A stretch of DNA of 36,203 nt from Candidatus Eiseniibacteriota bacterium (GTDB lineage: Bacteria > Eisenbacteria > RBG-16-71-46). How positions within the stretch are numbered: the first letter of the stretch is position 1; each line of letters starts with the position of its first letter. Shown piece after piece: positions 30,973-36,203 of the stretch. The stretch lies in assembly GCA_016215625.1 (NCBI GenBank), contig JACRIW010000023.1, positions 1-36,203 of the forward strand, written 5' to 3'. The notes below the pieces were generated by a model. The model did not search any database. It was not told where the DNA came from and saw only the letters and a list, made by a program, of their open reading frames with translations. Made by a program: the position numbers and the translations under genes.

Positions 30973-33177
30973 ATGGTCAGCGTATCCCGGCGGAGATTCC
31001 TGCAGATCACGGCCGGCATCGCGGCGCTCGCCGCCGCGACCGGCAGCGCCACCCAGGTGCTCGGCAACTCCGGGCACGGCGAAGCCCGCGCCCGAAAGGG
31101 CGGCCCGCTGCGGAAGGTTCCCACCTTCTGCGACCTCTGCTTCTGGAAGTGCGGCGCGATCGCGTATGCCGAAGGGGGCCGGCTGTGGAAGATCGAGGGC
31201 AATCCCGCCGACCCGCTCTCGCGCGGCCGGCTCTGCCCGCGCGGTACCGCCGGCGTCGCGATGGCCACCGACACGCAGCGCCTCACGCGTCCGCTGCTGC
31301 GCAAGAAGCAGCGCGGTGAAGAAGTGTGGACGGCGGTCACGTGGGACGAAGCGCTCGACTTCATCGCGACGAAGATGCGCCGCATCCGCGAGCAGCACGG
31401 CCCGGAGTCCATGGCGCTCTTCTCGCACGGACTCGGCGGCAACTTCCTCAAGCACACGTTCAAGGCGTGGGGCACGCCGAACATCACCGCGCCGTCCTAC
31501 GCGCAGTGCCGCGGGCCGCGCGACGCCGGCTTCACGCTCACGTTCGGCGAGGACGTCGGCTCACCCGAGCGCACGGACATCCGGAACGCGCGCTGCCTGA
31601 CGCTCATCGGCTCGCACCTCGGCGAGAACATGCACAACACCCAGGTGCAGGAGTTCGCCGAAGCGGTGGGCTCCGGCGCCACCGTGATCGTCGTGGACCC
31701 GCGCTACTCGGTCGTGGCCAGCAAGGCGAAGCACTACCTGCCGATCAAGCCCGGCACGGACATGGCGCTGCTTCTCGCGTGGATGAACGTGCTCGTGCGC
31801 GAGAACCTGTACGACCGCGAGTACGTCGCGGCGCACGGCGAGGGCTTCGCGGAGTTCGCGGCCGACATCGCGCCGTGGACGCCGGAGTGGGCCTGGCCCA
31901 TCACCGGCATCGCGCCCGAGACGATCCGCGAGACGGCGCGCGAGATGGCGCGCCATCGCCCCGCGAGCCTCGTGCATCCGGGCCGGCACGTGACGTGGTA
32001 CGGCGACGACGCGCAGCGCGCGCGCGCCGTGGCGCTGCTCAACGCGCTGCTCGGCACGTGGGGACGCAAGGGCGGCTTCTACGCGCCGACGCGCATGAGC
32101 GTGCCGCCGTATCCGTATCCGCCGTACCCGAAGTCCGAACGCGGAACCGCGGACAATCCCGACGGCAAGTATCCGTTCGCGGAGGAAGTGCTGTCGTCCG
32201 GCATCCGCGAGGCGACGCTCACGGGCAGGCCGTATCCCGTGAAGGGCTGGTTCGTGTACTCGACCAACCTCATGCAGGCGCTGCCGAACCAGGAAGAGAC
32301 GATCAAGGCCATCCAGAACCTCGACCTCATGGTCGTGGTGGACGTCGTCGGCAGCGACATCGCCGGCTGGGCCGACGTCGTGCTGCCCGAAGCCGTCTAC
32401 CTCGAGCGCTACGACGACCTGAACGCCGAACTGTTCCGCGAGCCCTTCCTCGCGCTGCGGCAGCCGGTCGTGCCGCCGCCCGCGGACCAGAAGCCGAACT
32501 GGTGGATCGCACGCGAACTGGCGATGCGCCTCGGCCTCGGCGCGTACTACCCGTGGAAGCACGTCGAGGAATACCTCGACACGCGCCTGAAGAGCGCCGG
32601 GTTCTCGCTCGCCGAACTGAAGGAGAAGGGCATCGTGCCCGGCAAGCCCGGACCGCTCTACTACGAGGACGGGCTCGTGCCCGAGTTCCCGACGCCTTCG
32701 GGCAAGATCGAGTTCTTCTCTCGCCAGCTCGCCGACGCGGGCCTCGCGCCGGTGCCCCGGTACACGCCGACGCCCGAGCCGCCCGAGGGATACTTCCGCC
32801 TTCTGTTCGGCCGCGCGCCGGTGCACACGTTCGGGCGCACGCAGACCAACCCGCTGCTCTCCGAAATGATGGAGGAGAACACGGTGTGGTTGAACGAGGA
32901 CGTCGCGAACCGCCTCGGCTTCACGAGCGGTGAGCTCGTCACGCTGCGCAACCAGGACGGCGCGACGGCGGGCCCGGTGAAGGTGCGTCCGACGCAGCGC
33001 ATCCGCCGCGACTGCGTGTTCCTCGTGCACGGTTTCGCGCAGACGTCGAAGGGCATCGCCGCGCGCTTCAAGAAGGGCGCGAGCGATTCCCGGCTCGTGA
33101 CGCGCTACGTGCTGGATCCCGTCATGGGCGGCAACGGCATGAACGTCAACTTCGTCACGCTCGAGCGGGGGGTCTGA
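30973..33177 (+). CDS. molybdopterin oxidoreductase, PhsA/PsrA-like catalytic subunit
   Basis: A 734-residue member of the DMSO-reductase superfamily. It has a twin-arginine signal (SRRRFLQ, residues 5-11), so the folded enzyme is exported. The N-terminal iron-sulfur motif is CxxCxxxC...C: C53, C56, C60 (FCDLCFWKCG) and C88 (GRLCPRG), for one [4Fe-4S]. C179 (APSYAQCRGP) lies where the molybdenum ligand is usually found; cysteine ligation fits thiosulfate/polysulfide reductases rather than serine-type DMSO reductases. The C-terminal molybdopterin-dinucleotide-binding domain includes LLFGRAPVHTFGRTQTNPLL and VFLVHGF. It is followed 2 bp later by the ferredoxin subunit and then NrfD, giving a complete PsrABC/PhsABC-type complex. 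Arsenate or tetrathionate reductase are alternatives. Confidence 0.88.
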   Translation: MVSVSRRRFLQITAGIAALAAATGSATQVLGNSGHGEARARKGGPLRKVPTFCDLCFWKCGAIAYAEGGRLWKIEGNPADPLSRGRLCPRGTAGVAMATDTQRLTRPLLRKKQRGEEVWTAVTWDEALDFIATKMRRIREQHGPESMALFSHGLGGNFLKHTFKAWGTPNITAPSYAQCRGPRDAGFTLTFGEDVGSPERTDIRNARCLTLIGSHLGENMHNTQVQEFAEAVGSGATVIVVDPRYSVVASKAKHYLPIKPGTDMALLLAWMNVLVRENLYDREYVAAHGEGFAEFAADIAPWTPEWAWPITGIAPETIRETAREMARHRPASLVHPGRHVTWYGDDAQRARAVALLNALLGTWGRKGGFYAPTRMSVPPYPYPPYPKSERGTADNPDGKYPFAEEVLSSGIREATLTGRPYPVKGWFVYSTNLMQALPNQEETIKAIQNLDLMVVVDVVGSDIAGWADVVLPEAVYLERYDDLNAELFREPFLALRQPVVPPPADQKPNWWIARELAMRLGLGAYYPWKHVEEYLDTRLKSAGFSLAELKEKGIVPGKPGPLYYEDGLVPEFPTPSGKIEFFSRQLADAGLAPVPRYTPTPEPPEGYFRLLFGRAPVHTFGRTQTNPLLSEMMEENTVWLNEDVANRLGFTSGELVTLRNQDGATAGPVKVRPTQRIRRDCVFLVHGFAQTSKGIAARFKKGASDSRLVTRYVLDPVMGGNGMNVNFVTLERGV

Positions 33178-33179
33178 CC

Positions 33180-33719
33180 ATGGCGCGCTTCGGCATGGTG
33201 GTGGACACGGCGCGCTGCGTGGGCTGCATGGACTGCGTGGTCGCCTGCAAGACCGAGAACCGGCTGCCCGAAGGGCTGTGCCGCGACTGGATCACCACGG
33301 AGTCCCGCGGGCAGTTCCCGGACGTGCAGCTCGAGATCCGCAGCGAACGTTGCAACCACTGCGATCACCCTCCCTGCGTGACGTGCTGCCCCACGGGCGC
33401 GAGCCACGTCGAGGACTACGGCAAGACGGTGCAGATCACGGCGGAGCTCTGCATCGGCTGCAAGGCGTGCCTCGCGTCGTGTCCGTACGACGCACGCTCG
33501 ATCCATCCCGAGGGCTACGCCGACAAGTGCACGTTCTGCATGCACCGCGTGAAGGACGGGCTGCTCCCCGCGTGCGTGGCCGTGTGCCCGACGCGATGCC
33601 TGCACTTCGGCGATCTCGACGACCCGAACAGCGACGTGAGCCGCCTGCTCGCTTCGCGCCGCTCGCACGTCCTCACGCCGGAAGCCGGCACGGGGCCGCG
33701 CGTGTTCTTCCTCACGTAG
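33180..33719 (+). CDS. four-cluster ferredoxin-like electron-transfer subunit (PsrB/PhsB-type)
   Basis: A 179-residue protein with sixteen cysteines in four groups typical of DmsB/PsrB: C13, C16, C19, C23; C58, C61, C66, C70; C91, C94, C97, C101; C117, C120, C132, C136. Each set can help bind [4Fe-4S] clusters that carry electrons between the membrane subunit and the molybdoenzyme. It has no signal peptide; like its homologs it would be exported by hitch-hiking with the TAT-bearing catalytic subunit. The ATG follows the catalytic-subunit stop by 2 bp, and the NrfD gene starts 9 bp after its own stop. Confidence 0.94.
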   Translation: MARFGMVVDTARCVGCMDCVVACKTENRLPEGLCRDWITTESRGQFPDVQLEIRSERCNHCDHPPCVTCCPTGASHVEDYGKTVQITAELCIGCKACLASCPYDARSIHPEGYADKCTFCMHRVKDGLLPACVAVCPTRCLHFGDLDDPNSDVSRLLASRRSHVLTPEAGTGPRVFFLT

Positions 33720-33728
33720 GGGCCGGCC

Positions 33729-34667
33729 ATGCTCGAAATCACGACCACTCGCGCGAATCACCTCGTGGATCCTTCGCTCCACGTGTGGGCCTGGCAGATT
33801 CCCGTGTACCTGTTCCTCGGCGGACTCGTCGCCGGCATGATGATGATCCACGGCTGGTTCACGTTCGCCGACCGGCACCGACGCGCCGAATCCGTATCGC
33901 AGCTGCTGCCCGCACTCGGGCTCGTGCTGCTCAGCGCCGGCATGGGCGCCCTGTTCCTCGACCTCGAGCACAAGCTGTTCGTCTGGCGCCTCTACACGAC
34001 GTTCCAGATCACGTCGCCGATGTCGTGGGGCGCGTGGATCCTGATCGCGGTGTACCCGGCGCTGTTCGCTGCGCTGCTCCTGCGCGTGCCGGAACCGCTC
34101 GCCACGCGCGTGCCGGTGCTGCGCGCGTGGAGCGCGGCGCTGCTCGCCGATCCCGCGCGCGTACGATTCGTCGCCGCGGCGAACATGACGCTCGGCGCAC
34201 TTCTCGGCGTGTACACGGGCATCCTGCTCAGCACGCTGGGCGCGCGGCCGCTGTGGAACAGCGCGCTGCTCGGCCCGCTGTTCCTCGCCTCGGGGCTCTC
34301 GAGCGCCGCCGCGCTCGTGCACATGGTCGCGCGCGACGGCGCCGAGAGCGAACTGCTCGCGCGCGCCGACAACCGCCTGCTCACCGCCGAACTCGCGATC
34401 CTCGGGCTGTTCCTGATCGGGCTCGTCACCGCGCCGCGAGTGCACCAGCAGGCCGCGGCGCTGCTGCTCGGCGGGCCATTCACCGCGTTCTTCTGGGTCG
34501 GCGTCGTCGGCCTCGGCATCGCCGTTCCCCTGTTCGTGCAGACGCTCGCGGTCGGTCGCCGCGTGCGTCACACCGCGGTCGCCCCCGTGCTCGTGCTCGC
34601 GGGCGGCCTGCTGCTGCGGTTCGTCTTCGTCTACGCCGGTCAGGTGAGTCACTACGGGCCCTTCTGA
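33729..34667 (+). CDS. NrfD/PsrC-family membrane anchor
   Basis: A 312-residue polytopic membrane protein with about eight hydrophobic helices (for example IPVYLFLGGLVAGMMMIHGW, LLPALGLVLLSAGMGALFLD, FWVGVVGLGIAVPLFVQTLA). It matches the NrfD/PsrC family, which exchanges electrons with quinone and passes them to the iron-sulfur subunit. No heme-binding signature is seen, as usual for the family. It closes the three-subunit complex begun at 30973. The following YeeE gene starts 23 bp downstream on the same transcript. Confidence 0.92.
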   Translation: MLEITTTRANHLVDPSLHVWAWQIPVYLFLGGLVAGMMMIHGWFTFADRHRRAESVSQLLPALGLVLLSAGMGALFLDLEHKLFVWRLYTTFQITSPMSWGAWILIAVYPALFAALLLRVPEPLATRVPVLRAWSAALLADPARVRFVAAANMTLGALLGVYTGILLSTLGARPLWNSALLGPLFLASGLSSAAALVHMVARDGAESELLARADNRLLTAELAILGLFLIGLVTAPRVHQQAAALLLGGPFTAFFWVGVVGLGIAVPLFVQTLAVGRRVRHTAVAPVLVLAGGLLLRFVFVYAGQVSHYGPF

Positions 34668-34690
34668 GCCCGCACTTCGAGGAGTCACCC

Positions 34691-35293
34691 ATGAGCACCG
34701 TTCTCGATCCCGCCGCATCCGCGAGCGGACGCGCGCACGGCAGTGCGCACGACAGTGCGCACGACGCGGCGCACGCCCGCGCCGCGGAGCCGTACATGAA
34801 TCCCTACGTCGCCGGCGTCGGGCTCGGCCTCGTGCTGCTCGCCGCCTACGTGATCATGGGCCGTGGACTCGGAGCCTCGGGCGCCATCGGCTCGTTCGTG
34901 AGCTGGCTCACGGGCGAGATCGCGCCCGCGCACGCGGAGGGCAACGAATTCTTCCGCGGCTACCTCGAGGAAGGCGCCGGTCACCCGCTCAAGGCCTGGC
35001 TCGTGTTCGAGGTGCTCGGCGTGCTCGTCGGCGGATTCCTTTCGGGCCTGCTCGCGGGCCGCGTGCGCGCGACGGTCGAGAAGGGTCCGCGCGCCACGGT
35101 GAACGCGCGCCTCGCGTGGGCGTTCACGGGCGGTGCGTTGATGGGCGTCGGCGCGAAGCTCGCGCGCGGCTGCACGAGCGGCCAGGCGCTCAGCGGCGGC
35201 GCGATGCTCAACGCCGGCAGCTGGGCTTTCATGATGATGGTGTTCGCGGGTGCGTACGCACTGGCGGCCGCCATGAGGAGGCAGTGGCGATGA
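34691..35293 (+). CDS. YeeE/YedE-family sulfur transport protein, first half-size subunit
   Basis: A 200-residue membrane protein with about four helices (NPYVAGVGLGLVLLAAYVIM, AWLVFEVLGVLVGGFLSGLL, FTGGALMGVGAKLARG and WAFMMMVFAGAYALAAAM). The family motif GAKLARGCTSGQALSGGAML carries conserved C161. YeeE/YedE (DUF395) proteins import thiosulfate or related sulfur compounds through conserved cysteines. The classical YeeE is a single longer protein; here the function is split over this gene and the next. The N-terminal 34 residues are His/Ala/Gly/Asp-rich from a 12-bp repeat (34727-34774), an unusual extension. GGAGT precedes the ATG. The next gene overlaps by 4 bp (ATGA). Confidence 0.88.
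   Translation: MSTVLDPAASASGRAHGSAHDSAHDAAHARAAEPYMNPYVAGVGLGLVLLAAYVIMGRGLGASGAIGSFVSWLTGEIAPAHAEGNEFFRGYLEEGAGHPLKAWLVFEVLGVLVGGFLSGLLAGRVRATVEKGPRATVNARLAWAFTGGALMGVGAKLARGCTSGQALSGGAMLNAGSWAFMMMVFAGAYALAAAMRRQWR
34727..34774 (+). repeat. 12-bp tandem repeat coding for a His-rich N-terminus
   Basis: Four 12-bp units (two nearly identical: GGCAGTGCGCAC and GACAGTGCGCAC) encode (G/D)xAH repeats at residues 13-28 of the first YeeE subunit. The four histidines could bind metal. Confidence 0.8.
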
Positions 35294-35922
35294 ACGCTCC
35301 CTTCTTCAAGTTCGGCGCCTTCGGCGACGAGACGGCGCTGGTCGTCGCGTTCGTGATCGGCATCGCGTTCGGATGGTTCCTCGAGCGCGCGGGCTTCGGC
35401 AGCGCGAAGAAGCTCGTGTCGCAGTTCTACCTCGACGATCTCGCCGTCTTCAAAGTCATGTTCACGGCGATCGTCACGGCGATGCTCGGCACGTTCTATC
35501 TCGGCTGGCTCGGCGTGCTCGACCTGTCGCTGGTCTACCTCACTCCGACGAACCTGTGGCCTCAGATCGCGGGCGGGCTCGTGCTCGGCTTCGGCTTCGT
35601 CATCGGCGGCTACTGCCCCGGAACGTCCATGGTCGGCGCCGCGACCGGGCGCATCGACGCGATGGTGTACGTGCTCGGCGTCGCCGCAGGCACGTTCGTC
35701 GTCGGTGAAGCGTTCCCGCTGATCAAGCCGTTCTACGAGAGCGGCTTCCTCGGGCGTCTCACGCTGCCCGAAGTGCTCCACCTTCCGTACGGCGTCGTCG
35801 TGCTGCTCGTCGTGCTCATGGCGATCGGCGGCTTCGTGGGAGCGGAGTGGCTCGAGAAGCGCGCCGGGTCCGGCGCCGGGTCCGGCGCCGCGTCCGGCGC
35901 CGCGAAGGAGGCCTCGCGATGA
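35290..35922 (+). CDS. YeeE/YedE-family sulfur transport protein, second half-size subunit
   Basis: A 210-residue membrane protein with about five helices (ALVVAFVIGIAFGWFLERAG, VMFTAIVTAMLGTFYLGWLG, IAGGLVLGFGFVIGGYC, VYVLGVAAGTFVVGEAF and GVVVLLVVLMAIGGFVGAEW). The family motif GFVIGGYCPGTSMVGAATGR has conserved C109. It complements the first subunit; together they supply the two cysteine motifs of a full YeeE. The start overlaps the previous stop by 4 bp. The C-terminus (about 191-210) is a Gly/Ser/Ala repeat from a 12-bp tandem array. The rhodanese gene overlaps its stop by 4 bp, indicating tight co-translation. Confidence 0.88.
   Translation: MNAPFFKFGAFGDETALVVAFVIGIAFGWFLERAGFGSAKKLVSQFYLDDLAVFKVMFTAIVTAMLGTFYLGWLGVLDLSLVYLTPTNLWPQIAGGLVLGFGFVIGGYCPGTSMVGAATGRIDAMVYVLGVAAGTFVVGEAFPLIKPFYESGFLGRLTLPEVLHLPYGVVVLLVVLMAIGGFVGAEWLEKRAGSGAGSGAASGAAKEASR
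35866..35901 (+). repeat. 12-bp tandem repeat at the YeeE2 C-terminus
   Basis: GGGTCCGGCGCC (35866-35877 and 35878-35889) and GCGTCCGGCGCC (35890-35901) encode GSGA/ASGA units just before the stop. Confidence 0.85.
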
Positions 35923-36203
35923 GCGCGCCCTTCCGCTGGACCACGAACCGAGCGCTCGCCGCGGCGGCGCTCGCGCTCGGACTGCTCGCGACCGCCGGCA
36001 GGCCGACGCGCGGCCATACGGTCACGCTCGACACCCAGGAACTCGCGACCATCGTCGAAAGCAAGGTGGACCACGTGAGCGCGGCGGAACTCGCGGACTG
36101 GATCGTCGCGGGCAAGGCCGACTATCGGCTCGTGGACCTGCGCGACGAGGCCGCGTTCGCCGCTTACCACATTCAGGACGCAGAGAACGTGCCGCTCACG
36201 CAA
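35919..36203 (+). CDS. exported rhodanese-domain protein, cut by the window end
   Basis: The frame is open to the window edge (95 codons) and begins 4 bp inside the YeeE2 gene. An N-terminal hydrophobic stretch (ALAAAALALGLLATAG, about 12-27) looks like a signal peptide. Residues about 55-95 match the start of a rhodanese domain (ADYRLVDLRDEAAFAAYHIQ, then NVPL). The catalytic cysteine would lie beyond the edge. Rhodaneses transfer sulfane sulfur from thiosulfate or persulfide to acceptors. Placement after two YeeE genes and a PsrABC complex supports a sulfur-relay role for the whole operon. More genes may follow. Confidence 0.8.
   Translation, partial: MSAPFRWTTNRALAAAALALGLLATAGRPTRGHTVTLDTQELATIVESKVDHVSAAELADWIVAGKADYRLVDLRDEAAFAAYHIQDAENVPLTQ

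Noticed and set aside
1..36203. tRNA, rRNA, CRISPR arrays, IS elements or prophage
   Set aside because: No cloverleaf, rRNA-like stretch, regularly spaced repeat-spacer array, transposase or phage gene could be recognised on either strand. The short tandem arrays found have 12-bp units without spacers.

Overview
This is a GC-rich, gene-dense bacterial chromosomal window of 36.2 kb. I see no IS element, prophage, CRISPR array, rRNA or tRNA. The lineage is inferred, not proven. Two secreted paralogs end in TWGALKSLY(R/P), one secreted cupredoxin carries a FlgD-like C-terminal module of the type used by Por/T9SS-type secretion, and there are ECF sigma/anti-sigma/CHAT and HEAT/HD-GYP cassettes. 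This combination fits an uncultured FCB-group or Eisenbacteria-like bacterium better than a proteobacterium or actinobacterium.

Layout. Positions 1-2047 (minus strand): a membrane HisKA_3 histidine kinase and a NarL-type response regulator, preceded by a small secreted protein (2141-2890). Positions 3068-4716 (plus): SPFH protein, ribbon-helix-helix DNA-binding protein and an unrecognised protein in one operon, with a pair of 10-bp direct repeats at its promoter. Positions 4741-6810: a second secreted paralog (minus), a short lipoprotein whose cupredoxin copper ligands are in permuted order, and a Cys/His-rich secreted protein behind a good sigma-54 promoter. Positions 6996-10805 (plus): ECF-like sigma factor, membrane anti-sigma factor with TPR-like tail, and a lipoprotein with TPRs and a CHAT caspase-like protease domain, all overlapping or abutting. 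Positions 10840-14075 (minus): HEAT-repeat and HD-GYP proteins that share an N-terminal domain. Position 14372 onward (plus): a tricorn-like S41 protease.

Positions 17723-21156 (minus): ABC exporter (ATPase plus permease) and a secreted protein. Positions 21288-25208 (minus): SWIM-SNF2 helicase. It is divergent from acetyl-CoA synthetase (25361-27316), with an 18-bp perfect palindrome between them. Positions 27397-28110 (minus): MNT-type nucleotidyltransferase with a small partner protein. Positions 28364-29173 (minus): cupredoxin with FlgD-like C-terminus.

The right end is the most coherent system. A PAS-type sigma-54 activator (29386-30795) is followed by a dyad about 90-105 bp upstream of a near-consensus -24/-12 promoter. 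That promoter leads into an operon of six genes: a TAT-exported molybdopterin oxidoreductase, a four-cluster ferredoxin, an NrfD/PsrC membrane anchor, two half-size YeeE/YedE sulfur-transport proteins, and a rhodanese cut by the window end. Together they suggest a regulated respiratory sulfur (thiosulfate/polysulfide) system that couples redox chemistry to sulfur-compound uptake. The substrate is inferred from neighbours only.
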